From an uncultured bacterium (GTDB taxonomy: Bacteria > Desulfobacterota > BSN033 > UBA1163): 63,395 nt of DNA. Position numbers and translations under genes: made by a program. Shown one piece after another: positions 1-7,929 of the stretch; the first letter of the stretch is position 1; each line of letters opens with the position of its first letter. The notes under the pieces were generated by a model. The model was not told the origin of the DNA. It searched no databases and worked only from the letters and a program-made list of their open reading frames with translations. The stretch lies in contig CALLAL010000030.1 of NCBI GenBank assembly GCA_938002255.1, positions 1 to 63,395 of the forward strand. The letters are read 5' to 3'.

Positions 1-452
1 CCCAATATAAGGGGATATTCCATTCGAGAACGATCATTAAGGTTTACTTCCACATGCATTCGTTTTGATCCCAAACACAATTCAATTTCCACAACCGGCC
101 GACGCTCACGAGAACTCGAAGATCGTATATGACAATGGCGGATGAGCGGGAGTTTGATCAGAACATTTCCATAATTCTCAGAAAGCCTGAATTGGGCAAC
201 TTTATCCTTAATGGTCAGATCACGGACATCCAATGAAGTCATACCCGCCCCTGTATCGATACGTGCTGGGAGTTTCACTCCCCATGGGAAAAGAACAACT
301 TCTTCCACTGCACCGATCAACGTCTTGGTTTTATCTTCGGCATGAAGAGCTGGAGAAGAAAAGATGGCGATAATAAATGGCAATATAAGAAAAATAACTC
401 TATTGATCCGTCGCTCATTCAAATCTACAAAACATCCTTTGGTTGAACTCAT
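1..452 (-). CDS. Retropepsin-like (DUF785 / RimB-type) exported protease, C-terminus cut by window edge
   Basis: I translated this from the minus strand; about 150 residues are visible and the gene runs off the left edge. Residues 18-38 form a hydrophobic signal or anchor, so the protein is probably exported. The aspartyl-protease-like motif D66-T67-G68 is followed by a basic RSSSSRERRP stretch and a late NLNDRSRMEYPLILG block, a pattern typical of the ATP-dependent zinc protease / retropepsin-like family (COG4067, DUF785), often paired with RimK-type ATP-grasp enzymes. The start at 452 has an AAGGGG ribosome-binding site. It lies 15 bases downstream of the HtrA gene, so it is probably the last gene of the same operon. 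Substrate unknown. Confidence 0.75.
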   Translation of the reverse strand, partial: MSSTKGCFVDLNERRINRVIFLILPFIIAIFSSPALHAEDKTKTLIGAVEEVVLFPWGVKLPARIDTGAGMTSLDVRDLTIKDKVAQFRLSENYGNVLIKLPLIRHCHIRSSSSRERRPVVEIELCLGSKRMHVEVNLNDRSRMEYPLIL

Positions 453-467
453 GATGGAAGCCCCTTT

Positions 468-1637
468 TTATCCTTCCTTCTTTTCCAATTCTGCTTTTTC
501 AGGCATGGCCGCTGTTGTGACTTCGATCATCAATGGCCTTCCTTCTCTGATGATATTGAGTTTCACCTTCTCGCCAACCTTTTTCCTCTGGATCGCTTTC
601 ACAAGTTCGGTCACATTCTGAACGGGTTGTCCATCCACTGCTTTAATAATATCTCCAGAAACCAGGCCTGCCTTTTCGGCACCGGTACTCGGATGGACCT
701 CACTCACAAGGACTCCCTCCTTTTCTTTTACTTTAAAATGTTCTGCTAATTCAGAGGTGAGATCCTGGGCACTAATCCCCAGCCAGGGGCGGACAACCTT
801 CCCTGTTTTAATAAGATCATTCAAAATCTGTTTGGCCATATTGATAGGAATAGCAAATCCAATCCCTGTTCCTGGCTGAATGATCATAGCATTGATACCA
901 ATTACTCCCCCATCGATATTGATGAGAGGGCCTCCACTATTGCCAGGATTAATGGAGGCATCAGTCTGGATGAAATCTTCATAAGTACCTGTTCCCAACC
1001 CCGAACGACCCTTGGCACTGATCACCCCTACAGTTACCGTATGTTCAAGACCAAATGGACTTCCAATGGCAATGGCCCATTCACCGACTTCGAGTTTATC
1101 AGAATCTCCGAGGGTGGCCACCGGAAGATCATTCGCCTTGATATGAAGGACAGCAAGATCTGTTTTTGAATCCTGACCCTTTACGGTTGCCGTAAATTCT
1201 CTTCCATCGTTGAGGCGAACTTTTACCTTATCTGCTCCCTCAATCACATGATTGTTCGTCAGAATATAGCCCTCCTTATCGACAATGACTCCTGACCCCC
1301 CACTTCTCTGTTTATATTGATATTCTTTTCCACCTTCAGGGGCCCCAAATCCAAAATTCCTGAAGAAATCCTCAAAGGGACTTCCTCTAAAAAAATCCGG
1401 ACCCAATCGATTCCAAGGTTGCACGGCAATGGTCTTTTCGGTGGTGATGTTAACCACAGAAGGTTGGACTTCTTTTGCCACTTCAACAAAGGCCTGGCCA
1501 AGAGATTTGATAGTTGGAATTTCATTGTGTTTGGGCAAAGAGTCTGCACGGTTTCTATTCGTTAAGAAAAAAAGACTTAATAATATGGATATTACAACGA
1601 AACCTATAATCCATCCTTTAATCTTATTTCTATCCAT
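468..1637 (-). CDS. HtrA/DegQ-type periplasmic serine protease with one PDZ domain
   Basis: Serine endoprotease of the Do/HtrA family, which degrades misfolded envelope proteins. From the ATG at 1637 the protein has 389 residues: an N-terminal membrane anchor (about 9-26), a trypsin-like domain with triad H130 (TNNHVI), D160 (KTDLAVL) and S234 (GNSGGPL), and a single PDZ domain at about 285-375. A start four codons upstream (1649) is possible, but GGAGG lies five bases before the 1637 ATG, so I prefer that. One PDZ domain and an uncleaved anchor resemble DegS-like enzymes, but DegQ-like function is equally possible. It sits between the TPR gene and the retropepsin-like gene in one minus-strand operon. 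Confidence 0.93.
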   Translation of the reverse strand: MDRNKIKGWIIGFVVISILLSLFFLTNRNRADSLPKHNEIPTIKSLGQAFVEVAKEVQPSVVNITTEKTIAVQPWNRLGPDFFRGSPFEDFFRNFGFGAPEGGKEYQYKQRSGGSGVIVDKEGYILTNNHVIEGADKVKVRLNDGREFTATVKGQDSKTDLAVLHIKANDLPVATLGDSDKLEVGEWAIAIGSPFGLEHTVTVGVISAKGRSGLGTGTYEDFIQTDASINPGNSGGPLINIDGGVIGINAMIIQPGTGIGFAIPINMAKQILNDLIKTGKVVRPWLGISAQDLTSELAEHFKVKEKEGVLVSEVHPSTGAEKAGLVSGDIIKAVDGQPVQNVTELVKAIQRKKVGEKVKLNIIREGRPLMIEVTTAAMPEKAELEKKEG

Positions 1638-1663
1638 GGTTTCCTCCATCTATGGAACCTAAA

Positions 1664-2335
1664 CTACTTTTTTGAAAGAGCGGCCTTCATGGATTCGATT
1701 TCCTGTCTCACCATGATGGGTCTCTGGTCATCAGGGTCTAATATCGCTTCGAGCTTTAAAAACTCCTCCCAGGCCTTAATTGCCCCAGGGTAATCTTTCT
1801 TGTCATATTTCAAGACAACCCCCAGGTTGAACCTACTGTTCACGTGCAGGGGTTGATCCTGGGCAGCCTGCAGGAAGGCCTGTACGGCTTTATCAAATTG
1901 TCCTAACTTCCGATACATGATCCCCATGTCCGTTCTCACATCTGCGTTTTTAGGATCGATCTCGAGGGCTTTTGAATAGGCATCAATGGCTTCTTGATAC
2001 CGATCTGTATCGAAATAGGCGTTTCCGAGGGTAATCAGGGCTTCAAGATTGCGGGGATCTTTTGCAAGGATTGATTTGGCTGTTCGGATCTCTTCTTCAT
2101 ACTCGGCCCTGTTCTTTTCAGACCCTTCAGGAGCAGGGCTGACCATTGATGCAGGGGTAGGCGCCACCATTGGTTGGGTTTTTAAAATGGCAACTACTGC
2201 CCCAAGAATAAATCCAATGAGAAGGGAAACTGCGGAAATTAGAATGACATTCTGTTTACTAACACCTGCCTTTATGGGTTTAAGCTCTTTTTCTCCGAAA
2301 TTTTCAATTGGAGAGGGTTTCTTATTTTTCTTCAT
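1664..2335 (-). CDS. Membrane-anchored TPR-repeat protein
   Basis: 223 residues. A basic N-terminus is followed by one transmembrane helix at about 28-50 and three to four tetratricopeptide repeats from about 80 to the end (motifs such as LGNAYFDTDRYQEAI and MGIMYRKLGQFDKAV). TPR domains scaffold protein complexes; the partner is not evident. Its start overlaps the end of the preceding six-TM protein by 14 bases and it is followed 14 bases later by the HtrA gene, so translation is probably coupled. AAAGGAG precedes the ATG. A clear paralogue lies at 55826-56449. Confidence 0.85.
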   Translation of the reverse strand: MKKNKKPSPIENFGEKELKPIKAGVSKQNVILISAVSLLIGFILGAVVAILKTQPMVAPTPASMVSPAPEGSEKNRAEYEEEIRTAKSILAKDPRNLEALITLGNAYFDTDRYQEAIDAYSKALEIDPKNADVRTDMGIMYRKLGQFDKAVQAFLQAAQDQPLHVNSRFNLGVVLKYDKKDYPGAIKAWEEFLKLEAILDPDDQRPIMVRQEIESMKAALSKK

Positions 2336-3140
2336 TTGAATCTCCTTTATGATTTAATAGGTTATAGATAAGGGATTTTCCTCTCTTTTGAAGAAAATGG
2401 GAGTGAAAAACACTGAAGAAAGAGAAGGGTGGATAAAGAATCACAATGATCTGGAAAAGATACAAGATGGCCTCTGCCTTCTGGAATTGATTGAAGAGAC
2501 CAAATATTCCATAAAAACCAAAGAATATCGGCATCAGTGTCCCGGCATATTTTCCAATCATTCTAATTTCATGATTCTTTCGGTTAAAGTACCGAATTCC
2601 CATATCATCAAGTGTCCATAGCGTGGACAGAAGAAGAGAGATTATGATGGTGATCCCTGTTACGATCAGGAATCGTGCAACTTGGAATTTACCTGTTGGA
2701 ATCATGAGGGAGGCTGTAGCGACTTCACCTGTAACGATTTGAAGGACAAGAAGAAGTTTCGCTCCGAAGAGAAGACCAATGCCAATGCCCTGAAAGGGCC
2801 GAAGGAGCCAATGTTTTATAGGATGAAACTCAATATCCTCTTTTCCCTCAAATTGAATAAAGGCTTCATTTCTCCTCTGGACTAATTGACTCAGACCTTT
2901 GAAGATAGGAAATAGAATATAAAGAGGGAAGCAGAGGAGAAGCGTGATCCTCAAGAACCTGAAGAGTCCTTTGTAAACTGCCTCGTATCCTCTGAGAAAA
3001 GTGAAATCGCCTAAAAAGATGGAAAGGCCAATCGTAAGCATCAAAATCGCCACCGCATGGCCTATCTCCTTGGACCATTGGCGAAATTTAGACGATGGTA
3101 AAGAGGTCATCACTTCCATTGTCTCCTGTTTCCCATTCAA
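2322..3140 (-). CDS. Six-helix integral membrane protein of unknown function
   Basis: Up to 272 residues with six predicted membrane helices and short loops. I do not recognise a family. It overlaps the zf-HC2 gene upstream by 53 bases if the first ATG is used; internal ATGs at 3119 and 3110 are alternatives (an AGGAG lies just before 3119), so the true start is uncertain. Placement between a zf-HC2 protein and a TPR/HtrA pair suggests a role in an envelope stress or membrane complex. No catalytic motif is visible. Confidence 0.7.
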   Translation of the reverse strand: MNGKQETMEVMTSLPSSKFRQWSKEIGHAVAILMLTIGLSIFLGDFTFLRGYEAVYKGLFRFLRITLLLCFPLYILFPIFKGLSQLVQRRNEAFIQFEGKEDIEFHPIKHWLLRPFQGIGIGLLFGAKLLLVLQIVTGEVATASLMIPTGKFQVARFLIVTGITIIISLLLSTLWTLDDMGIRYFNRKNHEIRMIGKYAGTLMPIFFGFYGIFGLFNQFQKAEAILYLFQIIVILYPPFSFFSVFHSHFLQKRGKSLIYNLLNHKGDSNEEK

Positions 3141-3333
3141 TATCCAAGGTAAGATCGTTTGGTATATAAAACTTTTCCTTAAAGATCTGGGAAACCCTTT
3201 TTAACTCATCCAGATAGGATTGGCATCTCCCACATTGAGAAAGGTGCTTTAGAAGCGTAATCACCTTTTTCCCTCTTAATTCCTGATAGGAATAAAGGAT
3301 CAAAGATTCCTCATATCTTGGACATGGGTTCAT
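3088..3333 (-). CDS. zf-HC2 domain protein (anti-sigma-factor-like)
   Basis: 81-residue protein with a C4...H30-x3-C34-x2-C37 zinc-binding pattern typical of the zf-HC2 domain found in zinc-containing anti-sigma factors. It lacks the membrane segment and periplasmic sensor of full-length anti-sigma factors; the six-TM protein encoded next may replace it. No ECF sigma gene adjoins it in the window, so an anti-sigma role is not demonstrated. GGAG lies seven bases before the ATG. It is the first gene of the operon running through HtrA. Confidence 0.75.
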   Translation of the reverse strand: MNPCPRYEESLILYSYQELRGKKVITLLKHLSQCGRCQSYLDELKRVSQIFKEKFYIPNDLTLDIEWETGDNGSDDLFTIV

Positions 3334-3495
3334 TTTTCAACTCCAGTTATCTGCAGATAATGCTTGCTGCCTCTTCTTGTTTCGTAAAAACTCAATCCAC
3401 AGATGAAGGCTCGCTCCGATGTCTTCATAAAAATTGCAATGCCGGCTTTCTATAAAATGATGGTTATTTCTGCAATGGATTTTGGTAGTCAGGCC

Positions 3496-4476
3496 TTAAG
3501 GGTTGTCCTTTTCAAGCGTAAACTTACCTCGGTTTACCCATTCAGCAACTCCACCATCAAAGCTGGCAACATTGTCAAATCTTGCAATTTTCTTTAGGGC
3601 AAACCAGGCAACAGTTGACCACATACCGGAATTGCAGTCAGTTATAATAGGCTTATCTCTGCTAATCCCCAAATTCTGCAACTCGTAAGTGATCTGCTGG
3701 GCAGATTTGAAAGTCAAATCTGCGTGTAAATATAAGGGCGCAAAATAATTAACCGACCCCGTGATATGGCCTCCGATAGGAACAAAAGCTTGCTTTGTCT
3801 TGCCCGTGTAATCAGAGGGACTTCTGGAGTCTAATAAAATTGGGGATTTATTTTTGACCGCATTTATGACCTCTTCCAGCGTGGCAAGGTTTTCTGGCTT
3901 AGTCTTAGTAAAGGCCAAAGAAAAATTTCCGGGTAAGATTTTTTTCATTTCTGTTGTGATGGGACGTCCTTCGTTACGCCACTTTGAAAATCCCCCATCA
4001 AGGACAGAAATATTATTTACGCCATAGTAGTCAAGGGTCCAAAAAACTCTTGTAGCACACATTATGTCTTTGGGTATCCGCCCAGGATAAACAATTACGA
4101 TTAGAGAATCATTGTTAACTCCAAGCTTGCGGAGTAATTTTTCAAAATCAGCCCTTGGTAGTATCTCACTTGGCACATCCGGAGCGGGATCAAACATAAA
4201 TTCTGTATATAATGCAAAAGCGGAATTTGGTAAGTGCCCCTCACTAAACTTAATTGGGGTTTTATCTGACCTTATATCTAAGATAACGAGGTTTCTGTCA
4301 TCAATATGTGAAGCCAACCATTCTGTGCTAACAAGTGGTGGGGTTGTAGGTTTTTGCATCGAAATTCGATTCTCAGTACTCTGTTCGGCTGAAAAAATCA
4401 CCCCATTCACAAAAAATAGACTGCAGAAGATAACTAGGAATAGTATTGATATGGGTTTTCTAAATATGTTAGACAT
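3496..4476 (-). CDS. Exported sulfurtransferase with tandem rhodanese domains
   Basis: 326 residues with a signal peptide (about 1-30) and two rhodanese domains. The N-terminal rhodanese domain lacks the catalytic cysteine loop; the second carries C281 in a DCNSGMWS loop, as in thiosulfate or 3-mercaptopyruvate sulfurtransferases. The enzyme would move sulfane sulfur to thiol or cyanide acceptors in the periplasm. AAAGGAG precedes the ATG. The gene is visibly more AT-rich in codon use than its neighbours and is flanked by a zf-HC2 gene and a short zf-HC2-like remnant, which suggests late insertion. Confidence 0.9.
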   Translation of the reverse strand: MSNIFRKPISILFLVIFCSLFFVNGVIFSAEQSTENRISMQKPTTPPLVSTEWLASHIDDRNLVILDIRSDKTPIKFSEGHLPNSAFALYTEFMFDPAPDVPSEILPRADFEKLLRKLGVNNDSLIVIVYPGRIPKDIMCATRVFWTLDYYGVNNISVLDGGFSKWRNEGRPITTEMKKILPGNFSLAFTKTKPENLATLEEVINAVKNKSPILLDSRSPSDYTGKTKQAFVPIGGHITGSVNYFAPLYLHADLTFKSAQQITYELQNLGISRDKPIITDCNSGMWSTVAWFALKKIARFDNVASFDGGVAEWVNRGKFTLEKDNP

Positions 4477-4501
4477 TTAAGTATCTCCTTTCTTTTGTTA
4501 G

Positions 4502-4576
4502 TTAAATATCCGACAATAAATCAAGATAAGATCTTGATTGCTCATCAATTATTTCATATCTTAGACACGGATCCAT
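4502..4576 (-). pseudogene. Remnant of a second zf-HC2 gene start (24 codons)
   Basis: A short minus-strand frame with an excellent ribosome-binding site (GGAGGAG) encodes MDPCLRYE followed by 16 more codons and a stop. Its first residues closely match the start of the zf-HC2 protein at 3088-3333 (MNPCPRYE), but the zinc-binding HxxxCxxC part is missing. It is either a decayed duplicate or a leader-like peptide in front of the sulfurtransferase. Confidence 0.45.
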
Positions 4577-4612
4577 TTTTCTCCTCCAATCGATTTCCTT
4601 GAGATTCCTTTA

Positions 4613-4951
4613 TCACACTTTTTCAGCGTGAACCTCGGGGATGGTCTTATGGCGTTTAATTTCTTGTCCACAATAGGGGCAAAAGATTGCCTCACCTTTT
4701 TTGGAGAGGGACGAATCTTTCAAAGCCTTAAAAAAGTATCCTGCAATCAAAATTCCAGCCACAATCAAGATTAACATCCCGAAAAAGGGAAAAACTGGCC
4801 AAATCCTCGGGCCGAAATAGTGATATCTCAAACCCCACATGGGATAAGGTATAGGATAGAATGGCCAGACGTGGAAAAAGATTTTGTAAATGATCCCCAC
4901 GACCACCAAAATTCCTGCAACAATCAATCCCCAGCGAAAAAAAGTTTTCAT
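4613..4951 (-). CDS. Small two-helix membrane protein with C-terminal zinc ribbon
   Basis: 112 residues: a membrane helix at about 7-27, a proline/tyrosine/tryptophan-rich loop, a second helix at about 56-74, then a FCPYCGQEIKRH half zinc ribbon. Function unknown. AAAGGAGG lies eight bases before the start. An IS200-like element is inserted just upstream of the ribosome-binding site, so its native promoter may be separated from it. Confidence 0.7.
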   Translation of the reverse strand: MKTFFRWGLIVAGILVVVGIIYKIFFHVWPFYPIPYPMWGLRYHYFGPRIWPVFPFFGMLILIVAGILIAGYFFKALKDSSLSKKGEAIFCPYCGQEIKRHKTIPEVHAEKV

Positions 4952-4979
4952 CGATTTATTCCTCCTTTATTGTTTTTAC

Positions 4980-5552
4980 AGGTCATGCCAGAAAACCCCA
5001 GGCTTTTAAACCTGGGGATGAATGGCATCCTTTCGAAGCGAAGCCAGGTAAAACATGGCGAAGCGGAGCAAATTCCGACATGATCTGGCTATGGCTAAAT
5101 ATCAGACTGGGTCCCATACGAAACACCGCTTGCAGTACCACCTGGTGTGGATACCGAAATATCGTCGGCGTGTACTGCGAGGCAAAATGGTCAGCCGCCT
5201 GAGAAAGTTGTTATACGAAGCATGCCGGATCAATAAGTGGTGGATCAGTGAGCTGAGTATCCAGGAGGACCACATGCATCTTATCATCCAGGCGAAGCCA
5301 GAGGATAGTGTGGCAGAAGTGGTACAGAGGCTGAAAGGGGGAACGAGTCGGGTGATAAGAAAAGAGTATCCGGAGCTGGAAGAGTTTTTATGGGGAGATA
5401 GTTTTTGGGGGGATGGGTATTTTGCCGAGACAGTAGGCAAGGTTGATGAAGAAGTCGTGCGGCGATATATCAAGGAACAACGTCGGTAATCATGCCAGAT
5501 CATGTCAGCAAGTCCTGAAACCACCGGCTTTAGCCCGGGGAGTGGGTTCATT
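4980..5552 (+). mobile_element. IS200-type insertion sequence (tnpA only)
   Basis: A single Y1 transposase gene is bracketed by subterminal hairpins expected of IS200/IS605 elements: left CCCCAGG-N8-CCTGGGG at 4996-5017, right a GC-rich imperfect palindrome at 5521-5546. A TTAC tetranucleotide lies just outside the left end and TTCATT just outside the right palindrome, so the exact cleavage points are estimates. No tnpB/ωRNA partner is present. A similar ATTCCTCCTTTA sequence occurs on both sides of the element. Confidence 0.75.
5055..5489 (+). CDS. tnpA: IS200/IS605-family Y1 transposase TnpA
   Basis: 144 residues, within the size range of TnpA single-strand DNA transposases. It has the HUH metal-binding motif H73-M-H75, the GYFAETVG block, and the C-terminal YIKEQ motif with nucleophile Y138 and Q142 spaced as in characterised enzymes. 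It therefore looks intact. A start at 5091 is possible, but 5055 has AGG at good spacing. Confidence 0.92.
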   Translation: MAKRSKFRHDLAMAKYQTGSHTKHRLQYHLVWIPKYRRRVLRGKMVSRLRKLLYEACRINKWWISELSIQEDHMHLIIQAKPEDSVAEVVQRLKGGTSRVIRKEYPELEEFLWGDSFWGDGYFAETVGKVDEEVVRRYIKEQRR

Positions 5553-5574
5553 CCTCCTTTACTATTACTATTTT

Positions 5575-6489
5575 TTACCGGCGGTAACCCTTTCGAGGTC
5601 CCCTGCCAACCCCAACATTGATCCCGAATTCTGTCCCCATTCCAAGCATGCAATCCGATGGGAGTTGGTCCAGTTGTTCATTCGTGAATATCGAGCGTGC
5701 CTTGATCTGATAATAAAGGGAGAGACGTTCAAGTTTTGATTGAAGTTCCAGGATCCTGCTCTGGCGGTCAAGAATGATCTTTGGATCAATCCTGGGATCA
5801 GAAACCAATTCGCGAAACTCAACATTTGAGATCATCAGGTTTCTGCGGATGGGAGCTGTCTCGGCATAAAAAGAATTCTGGAGATCCCTTAAGGCTTTTA
5901 ACTGTTCTGTTGTTAGAAGACTTGATAAAGATTTTGAACAGTTTCTTCCTACTGCTGACCCGAAAGAAGGTCTATACTGAACATATAGAGGCTCCTCTGC
6001 CTTTGAGTATGGGAAGTTAAAGAGCGTAATGAGAAAGAAAACGAATACAAGTGCTATGCTCTTAAAAATAGTCTTAATCTTTGACTTATTGGAACTCTGC
6101 GGAAAAGAATGAGCTTCATCGCTTTTGGAACTTGAAAGAACATCAAGAAAGGCAAAAAATTTTCCCCAAACAATAGGTTTGTGTAAAAGACCGTCGATCT
6201 TCTTCGTGATCGCTTTTCCCTTAATCTCTTCGTTCACAAGAGCGCTCATCAAAATTGTCTTTAACTCAGGTTGGATGACTTTCGCCCTCTGTATCAGCTC
6301 AAATCCATCCATTCCGGGCATTTGGAGGTCAGTAATGAGAATATTAAAACATTCCTTGTTAAGACACGTAACCGGATCCTCTCCACCAGCACAAGATTGA
6401 GTCTCATAACCTGAGCTTTGAAGGAGTTTTTCCATTACACCTCTTGAGAACTCATCATCTTCAACGATTAAGATTCTTCTCGTTTTCAT
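5575..6489 (-). CDS. Response-regulator receiver fused through a membrane helix to a Spy/CpxP-like periplasmic domain
   Basis: 304 residues in one open frame. Residues 1-118 are a CheY-like receiver with acidic pair D11/D12, phospho-acceptor D54 (LITDLQMPGMDG), S82 and K104. A basic linker leads to a membrane helix at about 141-159. Residues 185-275 form a helical domain like Spy/CpxP/ZraP (LTTEQLKALRDLQ, then an ITPIQQ-like APIRRNL stretch), and the tail is Gly/Arg-rich. The topology predicts a cytoplasmic receiver and a periplasmic chaperone or metal-sensing domain. There is no internal Met at the junction, so a split gene is unlikely. It lies last in a run with two Spy-like genes. Function inferred only. 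Confidence 0.85.
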   Translation of the reverse strand: MKTRRILIVEDDEFSRGVMEKLLQSSGYETQSCAGGEDPVTCLNKECFNILITDLQMPGMDGFELIQRAKVIQPELKTILMSALVNEEIKGKAITKKIDGLLHKPIVWGKFFAFLDVLSSSKSDEAHSFPQSSNKSKIKTIFKSIALVFVFFLITLFNFPYSKAEEPLYVQYRPSFGSAVGRNCSKSLSSLLTTEQLKALRDLQNSFYAETAPIRRNLMISNVEFRELVSDPRIDPKIILDRQSRILELQSKLERLSLYYQIKARSIFTNEQLDQLPSDCMLGMGTEFGINVGVGRGPRKGYRR

Positions 6490-6509
6490 GGTCTAACCTC
6501 ATGAATCTG

Positions 6510-6549
6510 AGAGAGGGATAGGAAAGGAGTCTCAATCCTATCCCTCTCT
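6510..6549 (-). other. Perfect 14-bp intergenic hairpin
   Basis: AGAGAGGGATAGGA (6510-6523) and its exact complement (6536-6549) enclose a 12-base loop between the Spy-like gene and the receiver-Spy fusion. No T-tract follows on the minus strand, so it is not a standard terminator; an mRNA-processing or stabilising element that sets relative expression is more likely. Confidence 0.6.
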
Positions 6550-6557
6550 GATCAAGA

Positions 6558-6914
6558 TTATGGTGTTATCACCTTGAGGATCTCTGTTCTCAACTTAGTT
6601 GATTCCTGCTGGAGTTTATCCACAAGGTCGAAAATCTCCTTCTGCAAGGCATTGATCCTCGCCTGATCTGGATTTTGCTCGAGCCATAGACGCCTAAGTT
6701 CTAATTTCTTTGAATACAGCTCTTGTTGAATCGGGGTGATCTTTTCAAAATGGGCCTGCTGAAGGGCTAAAATCTTTTGGGACTGCTCAGGAGTTAGATT
6801 CGGGACCATAGGTCCCACACCATAAAATCTGCCTCCCCATGGGCCGGCCAATGCTGCCGAGGCCATCAGTGCCAACGCCAAAACCAAACTCATTAAACCT
6901 ATTGTCTTTTTCAT
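6558..6914 (-). CDS. Periplasmic Spy/CpxP/ZraP-like protein
   Basis: 118 residues: signal peptide (about 1-23, ending near ALA) and a four-helix-type region with LTPEQSQKILALQQ and ITPIQQELYSKK motifs, characteristic of the LTxxQ family. Such proteins are periplasmic chaperones or zinc-binding stress proteins induced by envelope damage or metals. AAGGAGGT precedes the ATG. It lies between a longer paralogue (6997-7446) and the receiver-Spy fusion, all on the minus strand. Confidence 0.85.
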   Translation of the reverse strand: MKKTIGLMSLVLALALMASAALAGPWGGRFYGVGPMVPNLTPEQSQKILALQQAHFEKITPIQQELYSKKLELRRLWLEQNPDQARINALQKEIFDLVDKLQQESTKLRTEILKVITP

Positions 6915-6962
6915 ACTAAGGACCTCCTTTTCGTAAATTGGTTAAATAGGTTAGTTGAAAGT

Positions 6963-6985
6963 GGGCAGGGATAAATTCCCCGCCC
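6963..6985 (-). other. Intergenic GC hairpin
   Basis: GGGCAGGG and CCCCGCCC form an imperfect stem around a 7-base AT-rich loop just after the stop of the 6997-7446 gene. It lacks a following T-run on the minus strand and may be an attenuator or 3'-end stabiliser within the Spy operon. Confidence 0.4.
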
Positions 6986-6996
6986 GTTCGTTTGTC

Positions 6997-7446
6997 TTAC
7001 CAGCGACCCATACGGCTCATCTTCATCCCACGGCCCATTCCTAAACCACCATAGAGAGAGAGTTGAGCCTGTTGCTCTGGAGTGAGAACCTTCCGAATTT
7101 CAAGCCTAAGATGAGTAGCCTTCTCGGTGATTTTGGCCTGAAGGTTCAAAATCTCCTTCTGGAGGGAAGTGATTTTGACCTGATCAGGAGTTGGACTCAG
7201 CCACAGACTCCGGAGCTCGGTCTTTTTTTTCAGAAGATCCTGCTGAATCGGTGTGATCTCATCCAGATGGGCTTTCTGCAGAGCCTGAATCTTGGAGGAT
7301 TGCTCTGTGGTCAGGTTGGAAACGGCAGGGTAACCATATCCATATCCTGGCCCAAACCCTCTGCCCATCCCTCCAGCAAAGGCCATCGTTGCCATCAGGG
7401 CGACTGCTAAAACGAGGCCTAAACCAATGATGCTTTTCTTTTTCAT
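6997..7446 (-). CDS. Periplasmic Spy/CpxP/ZraP-like protein (longer paralogue)
   Basis: 149 residues with a signal peptide (about 1-25), a Gly/Tyr-rich segment after it, the LTTEQSSKIQALQKAH and ITPIQQDLLKKK motifs, and a Met/Gly/Arg-rich C-terminus that could bind metal. Same LTxxQ family as the next gene; the two align well through the helical core. The ribosome-binding site AAAGGAGGTGA is near-perfect. In ZraPSR systems a zinc-binding ZraP is controlled by a sigma-54 two-component pair; a similar pair is encoded divergently here. Confidence 0.87.
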   Translation of the reverse strand: MKKKSIIGLGLVLAVALMATMAFAGGMGRGFGPGYGYGYPAVSNLTTEQSSKIQALQKAHLDEITPIQQDLLKKKTELRSLWLSPTPDQVKITSLQKEILNLQAKITEKATHLRLEIRKVLTPEQQAQLSLYGGLGMGRGMKMSRMGRW

Positions 7447-7569
7447 TCGGATTCACCTCCTTTCTTCTGAATTTTTTAGTGCCTCAGTCTATTGCTTGAC
7501 CTCTGAGGAGAAAACGGTTGATGAAGTTCTTGTCAGGGCGAATAAGATAGACCGATAATGTCGCTTTAA

Positions 7570-7890
7570 TTAACAGCGGAGAGGCACCGCCCTTGAGGGG
7601 ATACTTGAGGGGATATTGGAAGTCATTAAGCGAGAGTTGAAACCCTGTGAACTTGGGGAATGAACAGATGTGGATTCAGAGACCATTTCAAGTAAATCTG
7701 TAATCCCATGGTTTTCTTGAGAGACGATAAAGTTGAAAAGGCAGGGGTTGCATTTAATCGATTGCTTGCCTTGAGAAAATGGACAACCCGCTCCAATTTT
7801 TTGGACAAAGTTTAATGGAGTTATCCCTAAAAGGATCGGAATAAGAATCATTGCGAGTATGGTGAAAAATAATTTGTATCTACCAGACAT
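7570..7890 (-). CDS. Small exported or membrane-anchored protein with Cys cluster, unknown function
   Basis: 106 residues with one hydrophobic N-terminal segment (about 7-27) followed by a CPFSQ...CNPC arrangement (three cysteines within about 15 residues). The C-terminal half is Ser-rich and low in recognisable structure. I recognise no family. GAGGG lies before the ATG, and a sigma-54 promoter ends about 29 bases upstream, which supports the gene being real and the first of the Spy-like transcription unit. Confidence 0.6.
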   Translation of the reverse strand: MSGRYKLFFTILAMILIPILLGITPLNFVQKIGAGCPFSQGKQSIKCNPCLFNFIVSQENHGITDLLEMVSESTSVHSPSSQGFNSRLMTSNIPSSIPSRAVPLRC

Positions 7891-7929
7891 TAATTAGAAC
7901 CCTCTTATAATGAACTTGAGCTTAGAACT

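Noticed and set aside
5102-5653. 183-codon minus-strand frame across the IS200-like element
   Set aside because: It is antisense to an intact transposase with clear catalytic motifs.
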